Shown here piece after piece: positions 53,750-64,000 of a stretch of DNA of 64,000 nucleotides. The translations under genes were made by a program, and so were the position numbers. Under the pieces are notes generated by a model that saw nothing but the letters and a program-made list of their open reading frames with translations, searched no databases and was not told the origin of the DNA. The first letter of the stretch is position 1; each line of letters opens with the position of its first letter. Origin of the DNA: Choricystis sp. odSpoLacu1 (Eukaryota > Chlorophyta > Trebouxiophyceae); the NCBI GenBank assembly GCA_958009055.1, contig OY253654.1, positions 186,001-250,000 on the forward strand, in the 5' to 3' direction.

Positions 53750-55226
53750 ATGGCCACGCTCTCGCTGGACACACTGCGAAAAGCACGTTTCTTGTTTTCT
53801 GGTTTTGTGTGTTTCTTTAACACGGCTCGCGCACCCGACCACACCCCTCACAGCCTCTCCCCCACCCTCCACCCACAAACACAGCGCGCCGAACACAATG
53901 ACGGCGCCCTGGCCACCGTAACCGAGCTCTCCCTGCACCAACTGCACGCCATCGATGTGGGGCCCCTGTCTCGTGTCGCGCGGAGGGTGACACGCCTCTC
54001 CCTGGCGAGCAACGCGCTGCCGCGCGTCCCGTCCCTGCCCCAGATGAAGGAGTTGACAGAGTTGAACCTGGCATTGAACGCCATCGTGCGCGTGACGGTG
54101 AAAGAGAAAGAGGGGTTGGGGGGTGCGGGAAGGTAAAAAACCGCTGCGCCGACTGTTGGTCTTCCCCCTCACCTTTTCACCCCTCTCCTCTCCCTTTACA
54201 CCTCCAGAATCTCTCCCCTCTCGAATCCTTGACCCGACTCGACATGACGGGCACGTTTGTGCGGCCGGGGACACTGCGATCCTCTGCCGTCGCCCTCGCG
54301 TCTGCTCGGTGCCTCATCGATGTCTCCCTCGCTGGCACCCCCGCGTCCGCGTGGCCCCACTACCGGCCCTACTTAATCCTGCGTGTGCCCCAGTTGTGCG
54401 TGCTGGATGGCAAGAACATTGGCGCAGGGGAGAGGGTGGCGGCGGGCGCGGCCGCGAGTGTGTTAGACGCTGCCGCCGCGGCCGCGGAAACCGAAGACGC
54501 AGCGGGACGAGGCGTCACCCTGGACGCCGCCTACGATGCCGATGCAGACGACGCCGCTGAAGCGGACGCCGCGCAGGCCGCGGCGGCCGAGGTGGTGGTG
54601 GGTGGTGCCTCGTCCGTCGACGGCGTGCGCGCGTGGAGCCGGGTGACCCGCCTGGCGGACGCCCTGGCGGCGGTGGCCGCAGCCAAGGCAGCAGAAGAGA
54701 AGAAGCAGGCGGCAAAAGCGACAGACGGCGACGACGCTGCCTCTCGCTGGCCGCGCACACTCGCTGGCAGCCGCACCTCCCTCCCCCCCCTCCCCACCGA
54801 CGGCTCCCTCCCCCCCCAAACCAGTGAAGGCGACTGGGACTTCACCCTGGACGTCACCCCTGATGAGGGCGCGGTTGAATTAACCGTCTCCCTCGGCCGC
54901 GGCGTGCGGGCGGGTGGAGTCGACGCCCACGTCTCCCCACGCGCCATGCGCTTGCTCGCAGCCGGCTTCCTGCTCACCGTGCACCTGCCGTTGACGGTGG
55001 ACGCTGACGCGGCGGTGGCTCGCCGGTCGGCGGCGAGTGGGGCGTTGGTGGTGACCGCGCCGCGCGCGCTGGGTGGGGAGAGCGTGGATGTGGCCCTGTT
55101 GAGGCCTCGAGTGGATAGTGGAGAGGAGGCGAAGCAGGCGCAGGAGCAGCGGGGCGTGGCGGCGGCGGTGGTGACGGCGGGGGAGAGTCCGCCGCTGCTG
55201 GTGTTAAAAAGGAAGGAGAAAAGTGA
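53750..55226 (+). CDS. DNAAF11: DNAAF11/LRRC6-type ciliary dynein assembly factor
   Basis: Exon 1 from 53750 (MATLSLDTLRK), exon 2 53885-54097, exon 3 from 54208. Joined as LRK-RAEHND it matches the LRRC6/tilB start (RRNAEHND...LEELSLHQ): RAEHNDGALATVTELSLHQLHAID, then TELNLALNAIVRV and VPQLCVLDGKNI. An acidic/Ala linker follows, then a C-terminal CS/p23-like domain (DWDFTLDVTPDEGAVELTVSLG). LRRC6 preassembles axonemal dynein arms in the cytoplasm. The best exon 1 donor is GC (GC-AG intron, 53783-53884); a GTGTGT donor at 53807 also keeps frame. The frame has no stop before it runs antisense through bL34m to 55662. One extra A in the A5 run at 55206-55210 would place a TGA at 55224-55226, used here as a provisional end. 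Confidence 0.75.
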
Positions 55227-55380
55227 GAAAACGCGGCAGCGTGAGAAAATGAATTCAACACACTCACACACAAACACAGTAAAACAGCCACGACGGACAC
55301 AACGCGGGGGGACAGGTCTTGACAACAGACAGCTGGAGCCAAAGAAAACAGAAAACCCAAAACCCTCTCCTTCCCTCCTC

Positions 55381-55866
55381 TCACGCCGTCAACCGCCACC
55401 GCCCCTTGGCCCGCCGCCTGGCCAGCACGTCCCGCCCGCTGCGCCGCCTCAGCCTCGCCAGGAAGCCGTGCCGGCGCTTGCGCACAATGACGGAGGGTTG
55501 GTAGGGGCGCTTGGTCGCGCACTCGAGCGGGGAGGGGAGAGGGCTCTCCCCTGCGGGCGCCTCCACCGGCACTGGCGCCTGCGGTGGCGGCCACACGCCT
55601 GCTTCCGGCAGCGTCGGCGCGGGCGGCCCCGCCAGCACGGCGGCCGCGAGCTCTGGCACTAGGAGCGCGCCCCCCACAATCGAGGGCGGCGGCCCCCCGA
55701 ACCATCCGCCTCCCAGGCCGGGTGGAGGGGGGCGCTCGCCGGCGGCAACGCCGGTCAGGGTGCGTAGAAAGGGGGCGGCGACGGCGGGAGGGGCGCGCGG
55801 CGCGCCAGCATTGCGGGCGAGCGCGGTCGCGGCTGCTGAGACGAGGGACGACGCGGCGCGGCGCAT
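55381..55866 (-). CDS. MRPL34: Mitochondrial (or plastid) ribosomal protein bL34
   Basis: A single exon of 161 residues. The last 45 residues are a full bL34 domain: [20 protein letters not shown] then [20 protein letters not shown]. The first 30 residues ([21 protein letters not shown]) are a typical organelle presequence. Between them lies an unusually long Pro/Gly/Ala-rich linker of about 80 residues. bL34 sits near the exit tunnel of the large subunit. The presequence reads as mitochondrial, though plastid location is not excluded. Convergent with DNAAF11 and head-to-head with the amino-acid transporter (278 bp). Confidence 0.9.
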   Translation of the reverse strand: MRRAASSLVSAAATALARNAGAPRAPPAVAAPFLRTLTGVAAGERPPPPGLGGGWFGGPPPSIVGGALLVPELAAAVLAGPPAPTLPEAGVWPPPQAPVPVEAPAGESPLPSPLECATKRPYQPSVIVRKRRHGFLARLRRRSGRDVLARRRAKGRWRLTA

Positions 55867-56144
55867 GTTGCGTGAGAGGGTGTGTGACACGCGCGTGTGT
55901 GTGGTGTGGCGTGGCACCAGGCGCGTCGTGTGCTCTGCGGCGGGGCGGAGGGCAAAATCCTCGTCGCCCGAACTGCGAAGGTGAGTAGAAGAAAAACACA
56001 CAGTCGCATCGACTCGTTTCTTGTGCGAGTTTGGCGCCGCGGGCGCGGGCGCCTCCTCGACACGCTATCGTGTGCACGACACACACGAAAGCTCTGGACT
56101 GCCACAGCTGCAGGCGGTTTTTGCGGGCAAAACTGAAACAAACA

Positions 56145-57527
56145 ATGCCGCCCGCCGCGCCGCCCGCGCCCTCGCCCGACCCCCCCACCCCGGACGCCGA
56201 CGCCACCACCAGCGACCGCCGCCTGGCCCTCTCCTGCTTTCTCACGCTGTCCCTGTCGATTCTGGGGTCGTCGGTACTCCCTGTTCCTTACGCGTGGGCG
56301 CGGGCAGGGGTCGTCCCAGGCGCCCTCGTCGCCACCGCGGTCGCGTGCGCCAACGCGGCCGCCTGCGCCTGGCTCGCTGAAGCGGCCGCGTCGTCCGGCC
56401 ACACCGCGTTCGACGCTCTGGCGGCTGATGTGGGGGGCAGAGGGCTGGCCTTGCTCACACGCTGGTCACTGGCGCTGCTGCTTTTTGGGACGTGCGCGGG
56501 GGACATCGCCCTCTTTGCCGACGTCGCGCCAGCCGCGCTTGACCGGCTCTTTCCGTATGCGGGCGCAGCGGGCAAGCTGCCGTCGGGCCGTGTGTGTGCC
56601 GCCATTCTCACCATCGCCGTCGTCACGCCGCTCTCCTTTTTGAAACGGATGCGGTCGCTGGAGACTGCGGCCGCCGCCGGCGTGGGCATCGTCGTCGCCT
56701 TGATTGCCGCCGTCGCTGCCTCCGCCGTCAAAGCCGATTTCCCAGCGTTGAGGGATGGCGAACTCCCCGTCTGGACACCACGCACCCCTGCCGCCCTGCC
56801 CGAAGCAGCCGGCGTCCTGGGCTTCGCCTTCTACCTGGCCCCCGTCCTGTTTCCGCTGTTTGCCGAGCTGCCGCCCGCGCCCCGCGGCCCCCGCATCGCG
56901 GGCGCAGCTGCGGTGGGGGTGACACTGACTGTTGCTCCGATCGTTTATGCCTCGCTTGGCATTCTGGGAGCCGCCCGCTACGGCGTCCACACGCAGGGCT
57001 CCTTGTTAGCCAACGCGTGGCTCAGTGGAGGCGCGGCCGACGGGTGGCTGGATGCCGCGGGCGTGTGCTACCTTGCTGTTTCAGTCCCTCCCATGGCGTT
57101 GTCATTACGTTACACACTAGAAAGCGCGATCACGGTGGAGCACGCCCCTCCCTGTCCTCGCCGCCGGGTGGCGGCCACGGTGGCGCCGCTGGCGGCGGCG
57201 CTGGGCGTCGCCATGGCCGCGCCGCACTGCGCGGAAAAGATTTTTGCAGCCACGGGGGCGCTGCCCGTGTGCTTTGTGTGCTACTTGATACCTGCAGCGG
57301 TGCGGGTGGACGCGTTGAGGAGGAGGAGAAGGAGGCAGGGTGGTGTGGCCAGAGTGGAAGCGGGTGGTGGTGTGGCCTCTGAGCCGCTGCTCGCACAAGC
57401 GACAGACGACACTAGCAGCTCCGTCGTTTCATGGACAGACTACGCCGCCCCCGCCCTCGTCGCCGCCCTGGGCGTGGTCACGTGCGTGTCCAGCGGTGTG
57501 CTGGCTGTGCGCGCGCTGTGGACTTGA
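56145..57527 (+). CDS. Amino acid transporter, AAAP/SLC38-36 family
   Basis: A single exon of 460 residues. It starts with a short Pro-rich cytosolic tail, then SCFLTLSLSILGSSVLPVPYAWARAG, the unwound first helix of the APC-fold AAAP family (GxGxLxLPyA pattern). About eleven hydrophobic spans follow, including FLKRMRSLETAAAAG, AGVLGFAFYLAPVLFPLFAEL (family F...C/H-N-P-I region, degenerate) and a GYGVHTQGSLLAN-like loop (RYGVHTQGSLLAN). AAAP members co-transport neutral or cationic amino acids with H+ or Na+ at the plasma membrane, vacuole or plastid. Substrate unknown. Convergent with the SET gene (53 bp). Confidence 0.72.
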   Translation: MPPAAPPAPSPDPPTPDADATTSDRRLALSCFLTLSLSILGSSVLPVPYAWARAGVVPGALVATAVACANAAACAWLAEAAASSGHTAFDALAADVGGRGLALLTRWSLALLLFGTCAGDIALFADVAPAALDRLFPYAGAAGKLPSGRVCAAILTIAVVTPLSFLKRMRSLETAAAAGVGIVVALIAAVAASAVKADFPALRDGELPVWTPRTPAALPEAAGVLGFAFYLAPVLFPLFAELPPAPRGPRIAGAAAVGVTLTVAPIVYASLGILGAARYGVHTQGSLLANAWLSGGAADGWLDAAGVCYLAVSVPPMALSLRYTLESAITVEHAPPCPRRRVAATVAPLAAALGVAMAAPHCAEKIFAATGALPVCFVCYLIPAAVRVDALRRRRRRQGGVARVEAGGGVASEPLLAQATDDTSSSVVSWTDYAAPALVAALGVVTCVSSGVLAVRALWT

Positions 57528-57580
57528 AAACACAATTTTTTGTCTGTTGTTTGTTTTGCAAAACATACCTTTCCCTTCTC

Positions 57581-60500
57581 TCACACCAACCCGCCCGCCC
57601 GCTTCTCGTGGAACCGCCGCACACTGTCCCTCACAAAGTCGCCCGCCTTGGCCTCCAGCCGCCGCCGGTCGATGGGTTTGGCGCCCAGGCCGGACGCTGC
57701 GTGTGCCACGGCCGCTTTGGCTTCACTGGCCACAATCGTGGCAGCCGCTTTGACCGCGATCGCGTCCGCGTCGCCACGCTCCATGGCCAGCGGGTGGTCG
57801 GGGCGCGCATACTTGGCGGCCAGGGTGGCGACAAAGGAGCGCACGTGCGCCTCAAAGTCGGCGTTAGGGGCCGGCCACGAGTCGGGGAGGGGGCCGCCGC
57901 AAGAGGAAGGAGCAGCGGGAGCGCTCACCGCCGGCGCCTCCATCGTGGGCGCCGCCCCCCACCCCGCGCGCGCGCCCCAGGCGGGCGTGGCGGCGGCGGG
58001 TGGATCGCGCGCAGCAGGCGGCGGCGGCTGCGGCGGCGACCCGCGCGGCGGGGGGGGCGGCACGTCCCGTCCGCCGCTGCCGTGGTAGGGAGGCGGCGGC
58101 GCGGGCGCACTCCACCCAGCAGGCGGGCCAGAGTAGGGCGCGTGGCCGTGGGGCGGGTGGTGGTGGTGGTGGTGGGGCGGCGCGCTCCACGCGCCGCCGC
58201 CGCCCCCGCCCAGCAGCAGCGGCGGCGGCGGCGGCGCGTTGGGCGCCGGGCGGGCGGGGGGGCCGTCCCCGATACCGGGCGGCAGGTCGACCGAGGAGGC
58301 GACCCGCGGCGGCGGCTCGTGCGGCCGCTTGCGCGAGGGGGGCGGCGGGCCGCCCGCGCCGCCCGCCCCCAGCACGTCCGCCACTTCAGCCGCCGCGTCT
58401 CGCCACCGGGAGGGGGCGGTGGGGTGCGGTTGAGGCGGGGGCGGCGGCGCCGCCGCAGGGCGCACGGTGGGAGGGGGCGGCGGGGGAGGGGGCAGCGTTG
58501 ACGGCAACACACCGACATCACCCCCACCTCCCACCATCACCATCGTCGGTGGGTAGCGAGCCAGCAGCGCGCCCGCCGCCGCCCGCACGTCGGCATCGCC
58601 GTGCCCCGCCAGCGAGCGGAGAGCATCCCCGAACGACCCCACCGCCGACGACCGGGCGTGCACAGAGGCGGGGTCCAGGGGGAGGGACGCCGCCGCGCGC
58701 AGCGTCTTGCGCAGGACGGGTGCGCCGTCGGGCGCGGCCGCGCACCGCAGCGCGGCCGCGTGCAGTTGACGTAACGCACCCCGCGCCGTCAAGGCACGCC
58801 GTGCAGAGGGCGCGGTCGTCTGCAGGACGGCGTCCAACAAAAGGGAGAGGTCGGCGAGGCGCGCGCGGCGGCGGCCGCCCGCGGTGTCCTCTGCAGGCGC
58901 AGGGCCCGCGGCCGCGGCGGGCGCGGCCGGCGCCGCCCCCACGTCGCACAGGTTGAACAGGCGCAGCAGGGGCACGACCACGGTGTCCAGGGCGTCTGCC
59001 TTGATGCGGCCAGCGTGGCCGACGAGGGCTTCCAGGCGGCGGTCGACTTCGGAGCGACGCTTGAAGCGGGGGACGAGTGAAGCCGCGGCAGTCGGCCGCC
59101 TCCGCCCGCCGCCGCCGCCACCGCCTGGCCGCCTGCTGCGTCCCCCCGCGCCACCTGGGCGAGCGCGCCGGGGGCGGCGGTTGCCGGCGTCGTCGCCTGA
59201 ATCGTCGTCAGAATCATACTCGTCTGCCGCCGCGCGCCTCGCGCCCGTCGCCGCCGCCTTGGCCGCCGCCCTGGCGACCCGCGCCGCAGTCACGTCATCC
59301 ACATAGTCTTCATCATCTGAGTCGGCGCCCTTGGGTTTGGCGGGGGCGGCGGCCGCCTTTTTGCGGGAGCCGAGGGGGGTCTCCCCCGGTGCGAGCCCCA
59401 CTTCTGCCTTTAGGACAGCGGCCAGCGCGGGGTCGGCCGCCCCCGCCGCATCCACCATGATAGGCTCCGGGTCGTGCTCCGCATCGCTGGCTTCATCGCC
59501 GGACGACAGGGCGGCCGCCGCGGCGGCGTCGAGGCCGCCGCCGCCGACTGTGCCGCGGCAGGCGGGCGTGCTGCACAAGCAGCGCAACGGTTTGTCGCCA
59601 TACCGCTCAAAGTTGTAGTCAAACGTGATCTCGGAGCCGGCGGGTATGTCGCGCAGGGCAAACAGGCCGATAGCGAGCTCGCCGCGCACGAGCCACTTTT
59701 GGGTTTCCGCGTTTGGGTCGCACGAGTGGTTGACAAACCGCCCCAGGCCGCCCTTGCGGCAAGCATCGATGACTTCGCCGTTGCCCACGTTCATGAAGTA
59801 GTAGTGGCGTTGGCCGACCTAGGGATGGTGGGTGTGGGGTCGTGTGGGTGAGGAGGGGGGTGCATTGTTTTTGCCGACGTCCCTTTTTCTCTTCCCTCCC
59901 ACCCCACCTCTCCCATACCTCTGCATAAAACTGCTTCCGCCGCGCGTACTCCTCCTCCTCCAGCACTTCCCCCACATACTCCACGATGAAGGCGCCCCGT
60001 GGGATGGCGTCCACTGCGAACAAACCGAATCCCTTCCTCCCCGCGCGCGCGGACGCAATCTTGGCGCCCTGCTTCCTCGTGAACTGTTGGTTGCCGCAGT
60101 CGCCATCGGTGGCGGCGTCGGCTGCGACACAGTGGCCGGACACGCACTCCACGTTGAGGGTGCGGTTGATGCAGTGGGGGCCGCACCCACGTGCGCTGCC
60201 ACCACCACCCCCGCCGCGAATGGGTTCGCAGGCACACAGCATGACGTCGTCCTCGTGCATGACTTTGGCGTGGCGGTGGATGTAGACGTTGTCGGTGACG
60301 AGCTGCCAGACAGCGGGGCGGCGCGCGCGGCCGCCGCCGCCGGCGCCGCCGCCCAGGGCGGAGGGTTTGGGGGGGGCGTCGCCATAGTAGCCCAGGCCGG
60401 CGGGCCCCAGCTTGAAGGCGAAACCGGGGCGGGGGCCGGTGAAGGTGGGGGCGGGGTCAAAGGGGCCGGTGTAAAGTTCGGCGGGGGCGAGGGCCGCGTC

Positions 60501-61027
60501 CTGGTGTGTGAGGGAGGAGGAAAAATGTGAGCAAAACGACGTGCCCCCGCACAGCAAGCGCACGCCACCCTCCCTCTCCCTCTCTGTGTGTCGACAGCCC
60601 CACGGGGCGCTCCTCCACCAACATTCTCTCCCTCACCTCGGCCGCTGCCTCTGCATCAATCTCTTCATTGCTCTTCTCCTGGGGCGCCACGCAGGACGCG
60701 TACGTGGCCTCCGGGTTGAGTTCGCAGTACCTGTTGTGTGTGTGGGGGGTGGGTGGGTGTGAGAGCGGGTTTTGGAGGGACCGCCGAAACCGAATTCGGC
60801 GGTTTTTGCGCGCTGGCGACGCCGAAATGTGGTCCCCCCCACACGCCGTCCCCGCACCGCACACCCGCTCCAGCACACACAGCGCATAGGTATCACCCTT
60901 CCCTCTCTTCGCCACGCACGCACCACGGCTCGTTCTCTTGCAACGACTCCGCCACCGCGCGCGACACGCGGCGCCACTTGCCGCAGTCGGGGCGGTCACA
61001 CTGCACCCACGTCGTGGTGGCCGCCAT
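57581..61027 (-). CDS. SET2-like H3K36 methyltransferase with N-terminal CW finger
   Basis: Exons 61027-60924, 60730-60637, 60500-59919 and 59818-57581 give about 1005 residues. The N-terminus is a CW zinc finger (WVQCDRPDCGKWRRV...NEPWYCELNP...SC), which reads H3K4 methylation. An AWS-type Cys cluster (CACEPI...GCGPHCINR...ECVSGHC) precedes the SET domain (GRKGFGLFAVDAIPRGAFIV, YYFMNVGNGEVIDACRKGG, RFVNHSCDPNAET, ITFDYNFERYGD) and post-SET CLCSTPAC. Long Pro/Gly-rich disorder follows. The last 90 residues (VRSFVATLAAKYARPDHP...DFVRDSVRRFHEK) look like an SRI domain that binds phosphorylated Pol II. CW plus SET recalls plant ASHH2/SDG8. All catalytic motifs appear intact. It shares a 202-bp divergent region with the F-box gene. 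Confidence 0.88.
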
Positions 61028-61030
61028 TGT

Positions 61031-61032
61031 GT

Positions 61033-61063
<31 letters not shown>
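61031..61063. repeat. (TG)n microsatellite in the SET/F-box divergent region
   Basis: A GT-rich run ending in about 14 perfect units, 4 bp outside the SET-gene start codon. It may form Z-DNA and is likely polymorphic. Confidence 0.85.
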
Positions 61064-61064
<1 letters not shown>

Positions 61065-61229
61065 AGGGTGGCGCGCGTGTTGTTTGTGCTGGGGCGCCAC
61101 CCCCGCCCTTTGTTGTTGAATGCAAAGTGCCGAGTGCGAAGCGCCACTCCGCTCTCGGTTTTGTGTGGTGTGCTGCCTCTCTCTGTGGTGTCGTGTGCGG
61201 GTCTCCTCGCCCCCGCGTGCCCCGCAACC

Positions 61230-63440
61230 ATGAAAGGAGACGACGGTGCGTGTGCCCTGCGCCCACCTGCGTGGCGTGCCGGGGAGGGGGAGGGCAAACG
61301 CTCGGTTTTCGCGCTCCCGCCGACGCAAATGCGCCGGCGGCAGAGCGTGTGACCCGCCTGCGACTCTGCCCACCGCCCTGCACGCGCCCCCATTCGCTGT
61401 CAACCGCAGTGGCCGAGCTGTCGACAGTTGGCCGTGGGGCGTGTGTCGCACGTGTGGCGGGCAAGAGGGGGCAGCCGTCTTGGGACGCGCGGCCGACACC
61501 TCTTTCTCTCACCGACCCTCCCTCCCCACACACCCACAGACACACCCTCCGACCCTCCACCCCCCCCCAACGAGGACCGCACCGCACGCCGAGCCCTGCG
61601 CACCCGGCGCCCTCCCTCCACCGCGACTCCTCGCGGCCCCCGGGGCGGCCGCCCCCCGGGCGCGCCCCCCGCGCGCCGCTCCCCCGTCGACGCCCCCCCC
61701 CGCGGCGCCCCCACCCGCCGCCCCCTGGCGGCCGCCACCATTGCGTCTCTGCCCCAAGACGTACTGCTGGCCGTGTTTGATTTGATTGGCGATGCGAGGG
61801 CCGCGCGCGACACGCTGCCTCTGGTGTGCAAATCTTGGGCCGCCCTGCTGGCGCGCCCGCTGCCGTTGTGGCGGGTGCTGGACCTGGACTTTGGGGCGGA
61901 GGCGAGGGCGGCCAGCCGGGAGGCGGGCGACGCGGGTGGCGGGGAGACGGACCCCCCCCCCACCGCGCGCGTGCGTGCTGCCCGCGTCCTGGCCTGGGCG
62001 CGCGCCCGCGGCGCGTGCGTGCGCTCGCTGACGGTGCGCGGCGACGCGGGTGGCGGCGACACCAAGTTTCAGGATGCCGCGGCGGCGGCTGCGGCAGCGG
62101 CAGCACGTGGTGCCGCGGCCCCCGACGCCCCCCCTGCCGCCCTCCCCGCCTCCCCACTCCCCTCCACTTCCCTGCACGACTTCACGCCTGACGACCTGGC
62201 TTCGCTCGTCACTGCCGTTGCTCCCGCCCTGACGGACGCCACGATTGAAAGGTGTGCCGACCTTTTGGCCTCCCCCCTCTGGGCGGCCCTCCCCTCCGCA
62301 CCCCGCCTGCGCTCCCTGACAGTGCGCGGCCTGCGCGCGCCCTTGTCGGAGGATGACGTGACCGCTTTAACGTCCCTGCCAGCGCTGGAGGAACTCGTGC
62401 TAGATTGCGACCAGCCACCGGACGCGGCTGACGGAGAACCCGAACCCAAGTGGGGCCTCCCCTCGTTTCCCGACGCCCTGACTCGCCTCACCCGCCTGAC
62501 CCACGTCACGCTGTCATGTCACTATGGCGTGACGTCGTTGCCGGACGGCGTGTCGGCCCTGGAAAAGCTGCAAGTGTTGAATCTTGACTTTTGCACGCTT
62601 GCCGCCCTCCCCACCTCCCTCGGCCGTCTGACCGCCCTCACCTCCCTGGACGTGGAAGGCAACATCTACCTGGGCGACACCTACCGCGACGGCCCGGGCG
62701 GTGGCGACGGCCCCCCGCGGCCGGGCGCGCCGCCCGCGCTGCCGCGGCCTGCCTTCCCACCCTCCCTGGCAGGCCTCTCCTCCCTGCGCTACATCAACCT
62801 CAACTCGTGCGGCCTGCGCTGCGTCCCCTCCGTCCTGGCCGAGTGTGGGGCGTTGGAAACGGTGGACCTGGAGGACAATGACCTGGGAGACGGGGGGGCG
62901 CCCCACCTCGGCCTCCCCCCCGCGTTTGCCCGCCTCTCCCGCCTGCAGTGCTTGAACATCGCGCAGTGCAAGCTGCCCGCCATCCCGCCCGTCGTGGAGA
63001 GGCTGGCAGGGTTGCGCATCCTGGACCTGACCAACAACCGGTTGACGGACGCGGGGTTGCCGGCGGGCCTGGCTAGGTTGCCACACTTGAAAGCGATCGG
63101 TTTAAAGAAAAACGCGCTCACCTCTGTCCCCGCCGTCCTTGCCGCCTGCACCGCCCTCCAAGAGATCTACTTGGAGGACAATGCCGACCTGGAGGTGGAC
63201 GGCCCGCTGGACGGAGTGGCAGCGCTGCCCGCTCTCCGTGTTGTGATGATCGGCAAGCAGTGGGGCGCGTGGTCCCCTGCCTCCCTCGCCCACGTCGCCT
63301 CCCTGGCCGCCAGGTTGAGGGTGCTGCACCCGGGGCGGGATGTGCTGCGCATCTCGTACCCGGAGCGCGGCGGCGGTGGTGGTGGTGGTGGTGGTGGGGG
63401 TGGAGGGCCGCTGGCGGTCGGGGTCCAAGCGGGCGTGTGA
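61230..63440 (+). CDS. F-box/leucine-rich-repeat protein
   Basis: Exons 61230-61245 (MKGDD) and 61540-63440, joined phase 1, give about 638 residues. After an Arg/Pro-rich leader there is an F-box (TIASLPQDVLLAVFDLIGDA...LPLVCKSWAALL). At least eight LRRs follow, e.g. LTRLTHVTLSC, LEKLQVLNLDFCTLAALPTS, LTALTSLDVEGN, LSSLRYINLNSCGLRCVPSV, LETVDLEDNDLGD and LAGLRILDLTNNRLTD. A poly-Gly run sits near the C-terminus. F-box/LRR proteins recruit substrates to SCF ubiquitin ligases via SKP1; the target is unknown. The 294-bp intron 61246-61539 holds no separate gene. Family assignment is strong. Confidence 0.85.
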
Positions 63441-63735
63441 TTTGTGATTTGTGTGTGCCTCTTTTTGCTTTTTGTTCATAAACACTGACTTGATGCTGTT
63501 GTTTTCAACACTGATGCCTTCCGAGAGAACAAGGAGAACGGGAAGAGAGAGAGAGGGAGGGAATGGATGGGAAGGAAGGGAGCGACCGTGTGTGTCTCTC
63601 CCTGGCTGGTGAGCCGTTTTTTTCACGCCACCTCCACCACAACGCTTGGTCTCCCACCACTCACACGGCAGTGCGAGTGAGAAGAAACAACAAAACGGCG
63701 CAAAGTTGAAAAAACACAAAACAACACACACACCA

Positions 63736-64000
63736 TCAGTGCGCAGTCACAAACGACACCCACGGCACATTCACCCCGCACGCGGCCGCCAGGATGGCCG
63801 CCCCCGCCGCCACCGCCACCACGGATGCAGCCGCGCTGAGTCTGGCGACTGCAGCGGTGGATTGAGTCGCGTCTGCCACCGCGCGGGAGGCGGTGCCAAT
63901 GGCCGCCGCGTAGGATGCCATCGCGCCGACCGTCCCCCCCACAAACGCCACCATGTACGCTGCGGCGGCAGCAGCCGACGGCAACGCCAGGGCGGGCACA
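63736..64000 (-). CDS. C-terminal end of an unknown membrane protein (partial)
   Basis: An open frame entering from the right edge and stopping with TGA at 63738-63736. It encodes about 87 residues with two hydrophobic, Gly/Ala-rich segments (YMVAFVGGTVGAMASYAAAI and ASVVAVAAGAAILAAA). It ends VPWVSFVTAH. The start codon lies outside the window. No family recognised; the hydrophobic pattern is only loosely like genes A-D and the Cys motif is absent. Confidence 0.5.
   Translation of the reverse strand, partial: VPALALPSAAAAAAYMVAFVGGTVGAMASYAAAIGTASRAVADATQSTAAVARLSAAASVVAVAAGAAILAAACGVNVPWVSFVTAH

Overview
This is eukaryotic nuclear DNA, very GC-rich (roughly 70 % by eye) and gene-dense. The genes carry spliceosomal introns, mostly 78-300 bp, with GTGAGT-like donors and CAG acceptors. 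The best fit is a unicellular green-lineage alga with a primary plastid. Malate dehydrogenase, the NADH-type glutamate synthase and a polyamine-binding-like protein start with simple Arg/Ala-rich transit peptides (one followed by a twin-arginine motif). None has the signal peptide plus transit peptide expected of a secondary plastid. Plant-type histidinol-phosphatase, PDX1, an N-terminal CW zinc finger on a SET2-like methyltransferase and nuclear genes for a plastid-type ABC importer agree with this. A DNAAF11/LRRC6 homologue implies that the lineage keeps axonemal dynein assembly, so probably a flagellated stage. The species cannot be named from the window.

Layout. 0.2-9.5 kb: UFD1 (first exon only), MAF1, a TPMT-fold methyltransferase, RAD50, a GCIP-like protein, a CHCH protein and an LRR-like protein. 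9.6-15.4 kb: a PotD-like binding protein, a small membrane-anchored protein, an NTT-like membrane protein and a CysA-like ATPase. 15.5-27.4 kb: a START-domain protein, PRP43-type helicase, plastid NAD-MDH, a membrane RING protein, an RG-rich mitochondrial candidate, ETF-beta and histidinol-phosphatase. 27.6-34.5 kb: four tandem paralogous multi-pass membrane proteins of unknown function, then an Ala-rich coiled-coil protein. 34.7-42.3 kb: glutamate synthase. 42.5-50.5 kb: a small membrane protein, a TRAIP-like RING protein, aspartyl-tRNA synthetase, APC5 and an FYV7-like protein. 50.6-64 kb: a CBS-domain protein, PDX1, DNAAF11, mitochondrial bL34, an amino-acid transporter, a SET2-like methyltransferase, an F-box/LRR protein and the end of a membrane protein.

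The genes are mainly housekeeping and are not a functional operon. The one local functional association is the importer-like cluster at 9.6-15.4 kb. Most minus-strand genes are head-to-head with a plus-strand neighbour across 77-324 bp, and convergent neighbours are often only 50-140 bp apart. One same-strand pair (CHCH and GCIP-like) is separated by 35 bp.

Many reading frames break inside (CG)n tracts or homopolymers although protein similarity continues on both sides. I treat these as probable indel errors or slippage alleles, not pseudogenes, and flag each one. Proteins are strongly alanine-enriched, so several assignments rest on short conserved motifs.
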